A stretch of 64,000 bases of DNA from Vibrio plantisponsor (lineage in GTDB: Bacteria; Pseudomonadota; Gammaproteobacteria; Enterobacterales; Vibrionaceae): NCBI RefSeq assembly GCF_013041605.1, contig NZ_JABEQC010000010.1, forward strand, positions 119,588 through 183,587, read 5' to 3'. Shown piece by piece: positions 24,517-37,351 of this stretch. The notes under the pieces were generated by a model that was given only the letters and a program-made list of their open reading frames with translations, was not told the DNA's origin and did not search any database. The position numbers and the translations under genes were made by a program. Each line of letters begins with the position of its first letter. Positions within the stretch are counted from its first letter, which is position 1.

Positions 24517-26400
24517 ATGTCATTTTCGCTAAAGCAAAAGTTAATCGGTGCTAGCCTAACCGCAGTTGTAGTTATGGCCGGCGCATTAACATGGCTGTCT
24601 ATCGACCGTATATATGATCAGACCCAAAAAGCAATGTCAGAGCGTGTTGAGTCTCTAACGACTGCGACTGCCAAAGGCATCTCGGATTGGGTTGCTGACA
24701 GAAAATCTATCACTTCAGCATTTAAAGCTTATGCAAATGCTACGGATCCAACGCCTTTCTTACAACAAGGCCGAGTTTCGGGTGGTTTTGACGAGCTGTA
24801 TTACGGTACCACCGAAGGTGTGATGAACCGCTCTTATCCTGAGAGATACCAGGAAGGTTACGACCCTCGCAAACGTCCTTGGTATATTGATGCATCGACG
24901 GCTGGCAAAATGATCGTAACTACGGCATATCAAGATGCCGTGACCAAAGCATTACTTATTACTATTGCTGAGCCTGTTACTGTCAACGGACGCTTTTCTG
25001 GTGTTGTCGGCGCTGATGTGTTGATTGAACAGTTAGTCTCTGACGTGCTTTCATCTGATGCAGGTGTTAATGCTAGAACCATGCTTATTGATACTCAAGA
25101 TGGCAACTGGTTGGCGCATCCAAATAAAGACTTCACGCTAAAACCTGTATCAGCTGTGTCAAAAGCGTTAACTATCGACGCGATTAACAAAGCGGCGAGA
25201 GACAAAACCTTTATTCCGGTTACTTTGAATGGCGTACAAAAGTGGTACTACTTCAAGTCTGTACCGGGAACGCAGTGGATCTTTGCGGTAGAGTTGGATA
25301 AAGACACTGAACTTGCATCAACGGATTCATTGCTTTGGGGATTAATTTCAACGGCAGTAGTGATTACGTTTTTAGTATTACTTGCTGTGTCTTGGTTGGT
25401 TAACTTCTTGATTAGAGATCTTTCTCGCGTGAGTAAAGCGTTGGAAGAAATTGCCTCTGGTGATGCAGACTTGACGCAACGTCTGACCATTCATTCTGAA
25501 GATGAAGTGGGTAAACTGGCGCAAAGCTTCAACCGTTTTGTGGGCAATATGCAGCAAATGGTGGCAAATTTAGGCAATGTGTCTGCTGAGCTTTTACAGC
25601 AGTCTGCCCATGCTGCGAAGCAATCAGACCAAAACAATATGCGTATTCAGCAGCAACAAGATGAAATCAATATGGTTGCGACGGCAATCAACGAAATGTC
25701 AGCTGCAACGCATGAGATTGCGGGTAACGCAGAGCAAACGGCTGGTAACTCGAATGATGCTGTTGTTGCATGTGACGCGGGTGCTCGTCAGGTTTCTCAA
25801 ACGCAAGTTTCTATTGAAAACCTAGCGACCGAAGTGGAAGTGGCAACTGGCGTTATTACTGAACTTGAAGGACACAGCAACCAAATTAGCAATATCCTAT
25901 CAACGATTCAGGGCATTGCAGAGCAGACAAACTTGCTAGCACTAAATGCTGCGATTGAAGCTGCGCGAGCGGGCGATCAGGGACGCGGATTTGCCGTTGT
26001 TGCCGATGAAGTTCGAGTTTTGAGTCAACGTACTTACGCGTCGACAAAAGAAATTCAGCAAATGATTGATACGCTGCAGAGCACAACGGGTAAAGCGGTA
26101 TCGATCATGAATGACAGCCGTGCTTTAGCGACAACCAGTGTGAACGATGCAATCAATGCCTCTCAATCGCTAGAGCAAATCAGAACGGTAGTGTCTGCGA
26201 TTAGTGATATGGCAACGCACATTGCAACTGCGGCGGAAGAACAGGCATCTGTAACCTCTGAAATTACGCGTAATACTCAGGGTATCCGTGATGTATCGAA
26301 CGAGTTCTCGATGGAAGCGAAAGATGCAGCAGAGCAAGCTGCGAGACTATCTGCACTGTCTCATGAGCTTGAATCAGAGATTCGTCGCTTCAAAGTGTAA
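24517..26400 (+). CDS. Methyl-accepting chemotaxis protein (dCache sensor)
   Basis: Transmembrane chemoreceptor of 627 residues. Order: membrane helix (about 8-30), periplasmic double-Cache-type domain (about 35-270, with [22 protein letters not shown] and [12 protein letters not shown]), second membrane helix (about 275-300), HAMP, and a cytoplasmic signalling domain whose hairpin tip reads [32 protein letters not shown]. The Cache signature (RPWY...D) is typical of amino-acid or organic-acid sensors in vibrios. The ligand cannot be assigned. No C-terminal CheR-binding pentapeptide is present (it ends in RRFKV). Transcribed alone, with a strong terminator. Confidence 0.93.
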   Translation: MSFSLKQKLIGASLTAVVVMAGALTWLSIDRIYDQTQKAMSERVESLTTATAKGISDWVADRKSITSAFKAYANATDPTPFLQQGRVSGGFDELYYGTTEGVMNRSYPERYQEGYDPRKRPWYIDASTAGKMIVTTAYQDAVTKALLITIAEPVTVNGRFSGVVGADVLIEQLVSDVLSSDAGVNARTMLIDTQDGNWLAHPNKDFTLKPVSAVSKALTIDAINKAARDKTFIPVTLNGVQKWYYFKSVPGTQWIFAVELDKDTELASTDSLLWGLISTAVVITFLVLLAVSWLVNFLIRDLSRVSKALEEIASGDADLTQRLTIHSEDEVGKLAQSFNRFVGNMQQMVANLGNVSAELLQQSAHAAKQSDQNNMRIQQQQDEINMVATAINEMSAATHEIAGNAEQTAGNSNDAVVACDAGARQVSQTQVSIENLATEVEVATGVITELEGHSNQISNILSTIQGIAEQTNLLALNAAIEAARAGDQGRGFAVVADEVRVLSQRTYASTKEIQQMIDTLQSTTGKAVSIMNDSRALATTSVNDAINASQSLEQIRTVVSAISDMATHIATAAEEQASVTSEITRNTQGIRDVSNEFSMEAKDAAEQAARLSALSHELESEIRRFKV

Positions 26401-26434
26401 TGTCGCTTAAACGCTTCATTTAGACACATAAATA

Positions 26435-26468
26435 AAAACCCGATAAACACTGTTTATCGGGTTTTTTC
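26435..26468 (+). terminator. Terminator after the chemoreceptor gene
   Basis: AACCCGATAAAC and GTTTATCGGGTT pair over 12 bases with an ACT loop, then TTTT. Confidence 0.9.
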
Positions 26469-26501
26469 TTTTCGGGTTCGAACCACATTAAGACGAGATG
26501 G

Positions 26502-27386
26502 TTAGTTTGCCGAAATGGTCGTTGCTAATAGGTACTGCTCACCCGGTTGCAACGTTTGACCTGCTGAAAGGCATGGTGCATGAATGGTTGACTCAACGCA
26601 GAACATGGTTTTGTAGCCGTCATCCGGCATGTCTGCCATTGCTTTAGAACCTTGAGACCATGGGTTCCATAGCACTGCGCAATTGTGACCGCTGTTTTCA
26701 ACCAATAATGCTCGTTTCAGCACTGGGTCTGTAACGGTGATTTTGGATTCTGGCATAGTGTAGACACGATCGATCGTATCAGTGAGTACCAGTGTCTCGT
26801 CACCTTGGCAGATTTTTGAATCTTGAAGCTTATCGATGTATTCAGCGCCCATACCTGTCGTGGTAATTTGAGCTACGTCGCCAACATTCAGATAAGTATG
26901 CAGTGCGCTTGAGAACGTCCAAGCTTTTTCATCCGTGTTGTTTACTTCCAAAGTAACTTTCAGTTCATCGCCAACTTCGACGAACAAGCGGGTCTTAAAC
27001 TTGTATGGCCAAATTGCCAGTGTTTCTTCTGACTCTTCAAGCTCTAGTACAACCACAACGCCTTGTTCGTTTTCTCTGTGTTCTGCCAATTTCCACTGGC
27101 TGATACGCGCAAAACCATGTCCAGGTTCTGCAATTTTGCCAAACCAAGGCCAACAAACTGGAATACCACCGCGAAGTGCAGCTTTGCCGTCAAAAGGAGT
27201 GTTGCTGCTCATCCAAATCAGGTCTTCTTTTCCTGCTGGAATATAAGAAAGAACGTGAGCACCATGCAGAGCAATAGCGGCTGTCGCTTTATCGTGGATG
27301 ACACGAACGATTTTTACCTCGTCTTTTTCAACGATGGTCACGTTGTCAGAGAGGTAAGTAAGGGTAGGTAGAGAAAGTAGATCCAT
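26502..27386 (-). CDS. yeaD: D-hexose-6-phosphate mutarotase (YeaD family)
   Basis: Aldose-1-epimerase-fold enzyme of 294 residues that interconverts the anomers of hexose 6-phosphates. Motifs include HGAHVLSYIPAG, RGGIPVCWPWFG and the catalytic Glu near the end (MFCVESTIHAP). The ATG at 27386 has GAGGAA upstream at good distance. The ATG three codons earlier would overlap that ribosome site. It stands directly downstream of gapA in the same direction, as in E. coli, but an intrinsic terminator separates them. Confidence 0.92.
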   Translation of the reverse strand: MDLLSLPTLTYLSDNVTIVEKDEVKIVRVIHDKATAAIALHGAHVLSYIPAGKEDLIWMSSNTPFDGKAALRGGIPVCWPWFGKIAEPGHGFARISQWKLAEHRENEQGVVVVLELEESEETLAIWPYKFKTRLFVEVGDELKVTLEVNNTDEKAWTFSSALHTYLNVGDVAQITTTGMGAEYIDKLQDSKICQGDETLVLTDTIDRVYTMPESKITVTDPVLKRALLVENSGHNCAVLWNPWSQGSKAMADMPDDGYKTMFCVESTIHAPCLSAGQTLQPGEQYLLATTISAN

Positions 27387-27454
27387 AAATATCATTCCTC
27401 GTTCAGCTTTTTGCTTAGACTGATTGTTATTAGGAAAATCAAATCTGTAGAAAC

Positions 27455-27482
27455 AAAAAAGGCGACACATCGGCCGCCTTTT
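27455..27482 (-). terminator. gapA terminator
   Basis: On the minus strand AAAAGGCG and CGCCTTTT are followed by TTTTTG, 36 bases past gapA and ahead of yeaD. Read-through may supply some yeaD transcript. Confidence 0.8.
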
Positions 27483-27517
27483 CAGATTCTCAACGAAATT
27501 CTTCGCTAATGCTTACA

Positions 27518-28849
<1,332 letters not shown>

Positions 28850-29254
28850 GTGGTTGATAAAGCCCAAAATCTTGAGAAGCCTGACGAATACTGGAAAGAC
28901 CAGTTGTCGGAAGAAGAATATTACGTTTGTCGCCAGAGAGGAACGGAAGCGCCTTTCTCTGGTAAGCTGCTGCATAACAAACTAACGGGTGACTACCATT
29001 GCACCTGCTGCAATGCGCTTCTGTTTAGTTCTGAAAATAAATACGACTCTGGCTGCGGGTGGCCAAGTTTTGATGCGCCAGTTAATGATCAGGCTATCCG
29101 TTATTTAGAAGATCTGAGTCACGGAATGATAAGAACAGAGATTCGTTGTGCTGCTTGTGACAGCCATTTAGGTCACGTGTTTCCTGATGGTCCACAGACG
29201 ACTGGTGAGCGCTTTTGTGTGAATTCGGTGTCGTTAATTTTCAACAAAAAGTGA
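28850..29254 (+). CDS. msrB: Peptide-methionine (R)-S-oxide reductase MsrB
   Basis: Repair enzyme of 134 residues reducing the R-sulfoxide of methionine. Two CXXC pairs (CTCC, CAAC) bind structural zinc. [10 protein letters not shown] and the catalytic Cys in [10 protein letters not shown] are intact. It begins with GTG at 28850, with GGAGA nine bases upstream. The ATG inside that ribosome-site region is out of frame and stops at once. Divergent from gapA, conserved with E. coli. Confidence 0.96.
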   Translation: MVDKAQNLEKPDEYWKDQLSEEEYYVCRQRGTEAPFSGKLLHNKLTGDYHCTCCNALLFSSENKYDSGCGWPSFDAPVNDQAIRYLEDLSHGMIRTEIRCAACDSHLGHVFPDGPQTTGERFCVNSVSLIFNKK

Positions 29255-29286
29255 AAAAGTTGGTGGTAAACCACCAACTTTTGTTT
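29255..29286. terminator. Terminator between msrB and the DUF2989 gene
   Basis: AAAAGTTGGTGG and CCACCAACTTTT pair perfectly around TAAA. The left arm touches the msrB stop codon. It serves convergent genes. Confidence 0.85.
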
Positions 29287-29296
29287 GATAGCAACA

Positions 29297-30118
29297 CTAT
29301 TTCAAAGAGTTAGGGACTACGCTTTTTCGGTATTGTCCCTCTTTGATCGACTTAACTACGGTTGCTGCAATATCGTCCAGTTTCTCAAATTTCTCTTCAT
29401 CAAAGCCATACAGCAATGCGAGTTCAGATTCGCTAGCGATAGGTACTTTGTATTCTTTACCGACCATAGCCCAAACATAGGCATGTTCTTTATCACCAGC
29501 GGCGTGATAGTTACTCGCCAGTGATTTAAAAATCTCGGTGTTGATCTTGTCTGGTTTACTTAACTCTAAAGCGTGATTAAGCAAAACGATGGTTTTTTCA
29601 CGGTCTCGCGAAGTATAGAAAGTGGCTAATGCGTACTGTAACTCAGCGGTTTCTAGCTCAGGCTTTCCTTCCAACTGCAAAAACTCACGACGTGCTTTAT
29701 GGTCACCCTCTTGACTCCATAAAAAGTACAGAGACTCTGGTGTGCGTTGGTTACGAAGTTCGGTCGCGATACGTTTTAAATCTTCTCCTGCATTCACCAG
29801 CGCATTGACTCGTCTTTGCTTGAGATCTGCTTGGTCAATCGCCTGAATTTGAGATGCGAGTTCTAAGCATTTTCGATAGGCAGTGGTGAGGTTGTATTCC
29901 TCAATTTTGTTTACTGGAGTTGGGTCTTTAAGTACTTCAAAGCGATGCCAGATCAGGTCGGTTCTGGGAATGCGGCATTGCCCGTCATTAACATTTAGTC
30001 TTTCACACTGCAGGGATGGATTGTCTGCACAAAGTTTGTCGGTGTTCTTTCTATTTTCAAAACATCCTGAAAGAGCTAAAGGCAGTGACAACACGAGAAT
30101 GACTTTTATTATGTTCAT
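29297..30118 (-). CDS. DUF2989 family lipoprotein
   Basis: A 273-residue protein with a lipoprotein signal peptide (lipobox LALSGC, Cys at about 19). Helical, TPR/Sel1-like sequence (ATFYTSRDREKTIVLLNHALELS, SLASNYHAAGDKEHAYVWAMVGKEYK) follows in the second half. I recognise DUF2989, found in vibrios. Residue +2 after Cys is Phe, so outer-membrane sorting is expected. Role is unknown, perhaps as a scaffold because of the helical repeats. Confidence 0.82.
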   Translation of the reverse strand: MNIIKVILVLSLPLALSGCFENRKNTDKLCADNPSLQCERLNVNDGQCRIPRTDLIWHRFEVLKDPTPVNKIEEYNLTTAYRKCLELASQIQAIDQADLKQRRVNALVNAGEDLKRIATELRNQRTPESLYFLWSQEGDHKARREFLQLEGKPELETAELQYALATFYTSRDREKTIVLLNHALELSKPDKINTEIFKSLASNYHAAGDKEHAYVWAMVGKEYKVPIASESELALLYGFDEEKFEKLDDIAATVVKSIKEGQYRKSVVPNSLK

Positions 30119-30309
30119 AGTTTGGCCTGTTGACCTTATTTATAGAGATTCTTTTTGTAATGGATTGAACTGAGTAAATGCAGGAGCTATGCCACATCAT
30201 GTTAGAAAAATGTTTAGCTTGTGATCCGTTACTCTTATTTATTTAGCTTGTCTTGACTCAATATGCCAGCAAGTTATTTTGGCGCAAATTGTTAAATTAG
30301 GAATACACC

Positions 30310-30594
30310 ATGGACGCAAATCAACTTGTTGCTGCTATTACACCGGAAGCCTATGAGCGTTTATTGTTTGCTGTTGAAACAGGTAAGTGGCCTGAAGGTA
30401 CTTCACTTTCTCAAGAGCAGCGAGATTCTTGTATGCAAGCTGTGATGTTGTACCAATCAAAACACAATAACAACGCTGACCATATGAGCATTGGTGTTGG
30501 TGGCGAAATGATCTTTAAGTCGAAAGCCGAATTGAAAAAACGTTTTCAAGATAATCAAAAAGATATCGTACGTATCAATCCTAATCACGAGTAG
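30310..30594 (+). CDS. yeaC: YeaC family (DUF1315) protein
   Basis: Small conserved protein of 94 residues. It has the DUF1315 pattern ITPEAYERLLFAVETGKWPEGTSLSQEQRDSCMQAVMLYQ, as in E. coli YeaC (90). Function is unknown. GGAAT precedes the ATG, and it lies in the same neighbourhood (gapA, msrB) as in E. coli. Confidence 0.9.
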   Translation: MDANQLVAAITPEAYERLLFAVETGKWPEGTSLSQEQRDSCMQAVMLYQSKHNNNADHMSIGVGGEMIFKSKAELKKRFQDNQKDIVRINPNHE

Positions 30595-30610
30595 TGGTTA
30601 CGGCAGGAAA

Positions 30611-30645
30611 AAGAAAACCCCGTATGTGAATACGGGGTTTTCTTA
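30611..30645. terminator. Terminator between yeaC and ansA
   Basis: AAAACCCCGTAT and ATACGGGGTTTT pair around GTGA, with a T-rich 3' side. Confidence 0.85.
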
Positions 30646-30699
30646 CTTTAAAAGGTGCTCATTGAAGTTCAGCTAGCCGTTTAATTTAGGCATAGCAAA

Positions 30700-31713
30700 C
30701 TATAGAGACATTTCGCCGCGCAGAACTTGCTGCATTTTTTGCTTCACTTCTTCGTAAGAGAGATCTTGGCTTAACAAGTAGTGAAGTTTTGCTAGCGCTG
30801 CTTCAGGGGTCATATCGTAACCACTGATAACACCTGCATCAGCAAGTGCACAGCCCGTTGCGTAGCCGCCCATATTGACTTTACCTGCTAAACATTGGGT
30901 TAGGTTTACGACAATAACGCCACGTTCTGAGGCATCTTTTAGCTGTGCCAGTAGTTCTGGATTTTGAGGTGCGTTACCAACTCCAAACGTGAGTAGAATC
31001 ATCGCATTCACGGGTTGCAACAGGGTGTTGCGAATGACCTCGTGAGAGATGCCCGGATACATGGTGATCACACCGATAGGTTGCGGTGTAATGTGGTGTA
31101 CGCGGAACTTGCCTTCAGGCACCTGACCAATTTGCACGCCGTTGCTGACATGAATATTGATACCCGCTTCGAGCAGTGGCGGAATGTTTGGTGAAGTAAA
31201 CGCGTTGAAACCATCAGCATGAGACTTAGTGCTGCGGTTACCGCGCATCAAGTGATTGTTGAAGAACAGAGTGACTTCATTAATCGGGTAGTTTGCTGCG
31301 ATGTGCAGTGCATTCAGCAAGTTAGCCTGACCATCCGAGCGTAGTTCTGCTAATGGGATTTGTGAGCCTGTCACAATGACTGGTTTACCCAAGTTTTCTA
31401 ACATGAACGACAGCGCTGAAGCGGTATAAGCCATTGTGTCGGTGCCATGCAGAATAACGAAACCATCGTATTTGTCGTAGTTGTCTGCGATATCATCAGC
31501 GATTTTTTGCCAGTCTTCCGGCGTCATATCTGAAGAGTCAATCAATGGTTCGTACTCATGAACCGTAAACTCAGGCATTTCGTCACGATGGAACTCTGGC
31601 ATATTTGCCAATTGCTTTTCCATGAATCCAGCTACAGGAACATATCCGTGTGAGGATTTCTTCATGCCGATAGTGCCGCCAGTGTAGGCGATATAGATAT
31701 GTTTTCTTGCCAT
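30700..31713 (-). CDS. ansA: Cytoplasmic L-asparaginase I
   Basis: Asparaginase of 337 residues (E. coli AnsA 338). The first catalytic Thr lies in AYTGGTIGMKKS, the second triad in VILHGTDTMAYTAS. No signal peptide is present, so it is the low-affinity cytoplasmic type I enzyme. It follows sppA in the same direction, as in E. coli, though an intrinsic terminator stands between. Confidence 0.95.
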   Translation of the reverse strand: MARKHIYIAYTGGTIGMKKSSHGYVPVAGFMEKQLANMPEFHRDEMPEFTVHEYEPLIDSSDMTPEDWQKIADDIADNYDKYDGFVILHGTDTMAYTASALSFMLENLGKPVIVTGSQIPLAELRSDGQANLLNALHIAANYPINEVTLFFNNHLMRGNRSTKSHADGFNAFTSPNIPPLLEAGINIHVSNGVQIGQVPEGKFRVHHITPQPIGVITMYPGISHEVIRNTLLQPVNAMILLTFGVGNAPQNPELLAQLKDASERGVIVVNLTQCLAGKVNMGGYATGCALADAGVISGYDMTPEAALAKLHYLLSQDLSYEEVKQKMQQVLRGEMSL

Positions 31714-31773
31714 GATTACAACTACTAAAGGTGGTGGTAAATAGTGTGGCGATTATAACGAAAACGATTGTAA

Positions 31774-31804
31774 TAAAAAGGGGCGCTGTGTATTTAGCGC
31801 CCCT
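31774..31804 (-). terminator. sppA terminator
   Basis: On the minus strand AGGGGCGCT and AGCGCCCCT are followed by TTTTTATTA. It lies between sppA and ansA. Confidence 0.85.
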
Positions 31805-31833
31805 GAAACGGAAATTTCGTGCTGCTAGTCTGA

Positions 31834-33681
31834 CTATTGTACTTGGCAGGGCAGACAGAACGCGTATTGTCCTTTTGGATCGTTAAAGCTGCTTAGCAGG
31901 TTTGCATCGTTAATTAACTGGCTTGCTGCCGGTTGAAACGCTGCTGGAACCATGCTGGAAACATTCAAACCAAGACTTGCTTTGATCTGTCCAAACAGAT
32001 CTTGCAGGATTTGCTGCGCCGGACTTAGCGGATCTGACACCCAGAACAGGTTGTAATCTTCTAATTTCGCCAGTTCAGCTGCGAGCTTAACGGCGTCATC
32101 AAAGTCACCCAGTTTGTCGACCAAACCAAATTTCTGCGCATCTTGTGCTGTCCAGACACGACCTTGAGCTACCTGATCAACCTGTTCAACGGACATGCCA
32201 CGACTTTCACCCACGAGCGAGATGAAACGGTGGTAACCATGTTCAATGCCCATTTGCAGCGCTTTTTGTGCCCCATCGTTAAGGCCAGTCGTGATACCAA
32301 TTCCTGAGAATGGAGTAGTACCAACGCCATCGGTAGAAATGCCAAGCTTGTTAAGACCTTTTTCAAAAGTCGTAATGACACTGAAGATACCGATTGAACC
32401 GGTGAGGGTTGTTGGCTGAGCAACGATTTTATCTGCACTCATTGAAATCCAGTAACCGCCGGACGCCGCTAGGCTCGACATTGAAACAACCACAGGTTTA
32501 CCTGCTGCTTTTAATGCATCAATCTCGTTACGAATCACTTCGGAAGCAAAGGCGCTGCCTCCTGGGCTGTCTACTCGTAAAACCACTGCTTTGACGTTGT
32601 TATCATTGCGTGCTTGGCGAAGAAGAGCCGCAGTGCTGTCACCGCCGATACTGCCGCGAGGTTGAGAACCGTCCATAATTGTGCCGCTGGCAACCACAAT
32701 TGCGATATCATCGTTGGTCGCATTCATTTGAGGCGTTACTGTTTGTGCATAGTCGTAATAGCTCACAGCGTTGTAGCTGTCTTTACCGTCGCTGCCAAAG
32801 GTTTTTGCAAGCTCAAGGCGAATTTGCTGGCGAGTTGCCAACTCATCAACGAGGCCAATGTTCAGTGACAACTGAGCTAAGTCACCCGATGTTTGTTCAA
32901 GAAGCGCAAGAAACTCATCCATGTTTGGTGTTAATACGTCTGCATCAATGCCTCTGTTGGTGGCAACATCATCGATATAGGCTCCCCATAACTGGGTTAA
33001 CCAACGAGACGCCGATTCACGCGCTGCATCTGACATATCGTCGCGGATGAAAGGTTCAATAGCTGACTTGTACGTGCCGACTCTGAACACGTGAGTGTTG
33101 ACGTCGAGCTTCTCCAGAAGAGTTTTGTAATACATGTTGTAAGCACTGTAGCCATGTAACAGAACCGCGCCATCAGGTGCCATAAACACTTTGTCGGCGT
33201 AACTTGCCAGATAGTATTGGCTTTGGTTGTACATGTCGCTCAGAGCAAAAACCGGCTTGCCAGAAGCTTTGAATTCATTAATGGCTTTCGCGATATAGCG
33301 CAATTTGGTCAGGTTGGTTTCTGGCATATTACGCAGCGCCAAAACCAAGCCAGTAACTTTATCGTCGTCTTTCGCGTGACGTAGAGTTTCAACAATATCG
33401 AAAAGCACGTTTTCTTTTGGCAGTTCTTTGCCTAATACCGAGCCTGTAACGGAATCCATTGGGCTTAAGTAACTGCTTTGCTCAACGATAGGGCCAGACA
33501 GGTTGAGTACTAGAGCAGATTTTTTCTCAACCACAGGTGCTGGGGTCTCATAAGCGTAAAGGAAATACACTAACGCGATACTGAGTAGAAAAATCAAGTT
33601 GGTAAGAGCGATACGAATGAAAGTGATTAGTTTCCAAATCCCTTTAAAAAGCAGCCCAATAAATCGGAATATTGTTTTCAT
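31834..33681 (-). CDS. sppA: Signal peptide peptidase SppA, 67K type
   Basis: Inner-membrane serine protease of 615 residues (E. coli SppA 618), degrading cleaved signal peptides on the periplasmic side. One membrane helix lies near residue 20-45. The tandem S49 domains contain the catalytic Lys in FRVGTYKSAIEPF (first half) and the nucleophilic Ser in LRVDSPGGSAFASEV followed by SMSSLAASGGYW (second half). The ATG at 33681 has GGAGA eight bases upstream. A longer open frame to 33780 adds 33 unrelated residues. Confidence 0.95.
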   Translation of the reverse strand: MKTIFRFIGLLFKGIWKLITFIRIALTNLIFLLSIALVYFLYAYETPAPVVEKKSALVLNLSGPIVEQSSYLSPMDSVTGSVLGKELPKENVLFDIVETLRHAKDDDKVTGLVLALRNMPETNLTKLRYIAKAINEFKASGKPVFALSDMYNQSQYYLASYADKVFMAPDGAVLLHGYSAYNMYYKTLLEKLDVNTHVFRVGTYKSAIEPFIRDDMSDAARESASRWLTQLWGAYIDDVATNRGIDADVLTPNMDEFLALLEQTSGDLAQLSLNIGLVDELATRQQIRLELAKTFGSDGKDSYNAVSYYDYAQTVTPQMNATNDDIAIVVASGTIMDGSQPRGSIGGDSTAALLRQARNDNNVKAVVLRVDSPGGSAFASEVIRNEIDALKAAGKPVVVSMSSLAASGGYWISMSADKIVAQPTTLTGSIGIFSVITTFEKGLNKLGISTDGVGTTPFSGIGITTGLNDGAQKALQMGIEHGYHRFISLVGESRGMSVEQVDQVAQGRVWTAQDAQKFGLVDKLGDFDDAVKLAAELAKLEDYNLFWVSDPLSPAQQILQDLFGQIKASLGLNVSSMVPAAFQPAASQLINDANLLSSFNDPKGQYAFCLPCQVQ

Positions 33682-33824
33682 TGTGTCTCCAGCAATGCCA
33701 TCGAAATGCTTGTTAATATCACCAAAACAACACCTTGGAATATTAATTAAGTTGCATCGTACGTGATCTAGTATACGCAAACAACCGCAAGATTGATCGG
33801 TGTTACAAAAATGTAAACACTTGT

Positions 33825-33866
33825 TTGATTTTTGTGTGCGTGAGGAATAGTGTGGTCGGAAAACAA
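33825..33866 (+). promoter_or_regulatory. fadH promoter with FadR-like half operator
   Basis: TTGATT (33825-33830), 17 bases, TAGTGT (33848-33853), then TGGTCGGA at 33853-33860 overlapping the -10 end and start site. The octamer equals the one at the distal fadL promoter and matches the left part of the FadR consensus. Layout parallels fadI. Binding is inferred. Confidence 0.55.
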
Positions 33867-33882
33867 TAACGATAAAGGTTAA

Positions 33883-35892
<2,010 letters not shown>

Positions 35893-35911
35893 TCGCTGGT
35901 TAACACTAAAG

Positions 35912-35940
35912 AAAATGGCGCTGATTTAGCGCCATTTTTT
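35912..35940. terminator. Bidirectional terminator between fadH and purU
   Basis: AATGGCGCT and AGCGCCATT arms with a short GATTT loop, A-rich left flank and TTTTTT right flank. Confidence 0.88.
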
Positions 35941-35952
35941 ATTCTCATAAAT

Positions 35953-36786
35953 TTAAAGAATCACAGTCTTGTTGCCGTAGACGAATACGTGGTCATTGAT
36001 CACTTTGTTCAGAGCTTTGCTTAGAACGTTCTTTTCTACATCACGTCCTGCCTGAGCCATATCTTGCGCACTGAATGTGTGATCGACAGGAATGACATCT
36101 TGCTTGATGATTGGACCTTCGTCCAAATCGTTAGTCACAAAGTGAGCCGTCGCACCAATGATCTTCACACCTCGCTCATAAGCTTGCTGGTATGGCTTCG
36201 CACCAATAAATGCAGGTAAGAAGCTGTGGTGAATATTAATGATTTTATGGTGAAACTTCTCAACAAAGCTTGGAGTCAGAACACGCATGTATTTAGCAAG
36301 AACAATATAGTCCGGTTGATATTGTTCGATCACTTCCAACAACTCTTTTTCATGCTCTTGTCGGTTAAGACCTTCGTGAGATACACAGTGGTAAGGGATG
36401 TCGAATCTCTCTGTTAAGGTTTGCAGTTTGTCGTAGTTACCCACCACAGCTGCGATATCCACATCTAAGCTGCCATCGTAGTTTTTCATCAGAATATCAC
36501 CCAAGCAATGGGCTTCTTTGGTGACCAGTATCACAATACGTTTACGTGATGAACCGACCAATTTACGCTTTGCACCTTGAGGTAAAGCTTGGTCTAAGTC
36601 TGCCAATAGAGTGTGGTCATTGAAGTAGCCTTCAAGCTCGGTACGCATGAAGAAGTGACCACTGGTGTTGTCAACGAACTCATTGTTATGAATGATGTTT
36701 AGCTGATGCTTGTAACAGATGTTGGTGATTTTTGAGATAAGTCCTGGTGCATCACTGCAATGCGTTAGGAGAATTTTCTTTTCCAT
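35953..36786 (-). CDS. purU: Formyltetrahydrofolate deformylase
   Basis: Hydrolyses 10-formyl-THF to formate and THF, supplying formate to PurT and balancing one-carbon pools. 277 residues (E. coli 280). The N-terminal ACT domain (about 1-80, HCSDAPGLISKITNICYKHQ) is followed by the formyltransferase fold, with INIHHSFLPAF (catalytic Asn and His) and GATAHFVTNDLDEGPII (Asp). The start at 36786 matches family starts. An 11-residue upstream extension is not conserved. Confidence 0.94.
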   Translation of the reverse strand: MEKKILLTHCSDAPGLISKITNICYKHQLNIIHNNEFVDNTSGHFFMRTELEGYFNDHTLLADLDQALPQGAKRKLVGSSRKRIVILVTKEAHCLGDILMKNYDGSLDVDIAAVVGNYDKLQTLTERFDIPYHCVSHEGLNRQEHEKELLEVIEQYQPDYIVLAKYMRVLTPSFVEKFHHKIINIHHSFLPAFIGAKPYQQAYERGVKIIGATAHFVTNDLDEGPIIKQDVIPVDHTFSAQDMAQAGRDVEKNVLSKALNKVINDHVFVYGNKTVIL

Positions 36787-36983
36787 TAAATACGACTTCC
36801 GGGCGTGCAAATTTTTCATTCTTAGAAGAGATAGATTGGCTTGAACGGCAAACCAAATCCGAATTTGGCTTCTATAATTAATCTATTCTCCTAATGGTTT
36901 CAACTAATATAACTAGGCTCAGTGAATCCTCGGCTATTGAAAGCGTCTCCTCTGTTTGTACTTGTTTTGCGAAGGTGGTGTTT

Positions 36984-37193
36984 ATGGACAAAGAATTACT
37001 TGCACGTAAATTGTACGTTGAACGTGTTATTTCATTGATGGGTGATCACAGTGTTGATGACGACATTTTAGAGTTTATGTGGGAGAGCAAAGCGTCACCA
37101 GAAGAGGCGGCGAAGGCGATGATGCCGCAAGTAGAACTAACTTCACTTGAAGTGGGTTCTAAGTGGCTAAACCGCTATTTGAATAGGAAATAG
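36984..37193 (+). CDS. Conserved small hypothetical protein
   Basis: A 69-residue acidic-helical protein (MDKELLARKLYVERVISLMG ... NRYLNRK). AAGGTGG lies 7 bases before the ATG at 36984, and the 30 codons open upstream look non-coding (Ser/Thr/Cys-rich). Function is unknown, and no motif is recognised. Confidence 0.7.
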   Translation: MDKELLARKLYVERVISLMGDHSVDDDILEFMWESKASPEEAAKAMMPQVELTSLEVGSKWLNRYLNRK

Positions 37194-37201
37194 TTCCCTT
37201 A

Positions 37202-37232
37202 TGTCAGGTGCGGCTTGGTTTCGTACCTGACA
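37202..37232 (+). repeat. Hairpin after the 69-residue gene
   Basis: TGTCAGGT and ACCTGACA arms with a 15-base loop, 9 bases past the stop. No T-run follows, so it is at best a weak terminator. Confidence 0.45.
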
Positions 37233-37351
37233 CATTCTGTTTGGAATGTAAGTGCCTACCAATACCTTCTCAAACATAGGGGGTAACTGCATTCGCTCCT
37301 GACCTAAAAACCTGCCATAATCGCGCCAAAGTTATTATTTTTTTGACGTGG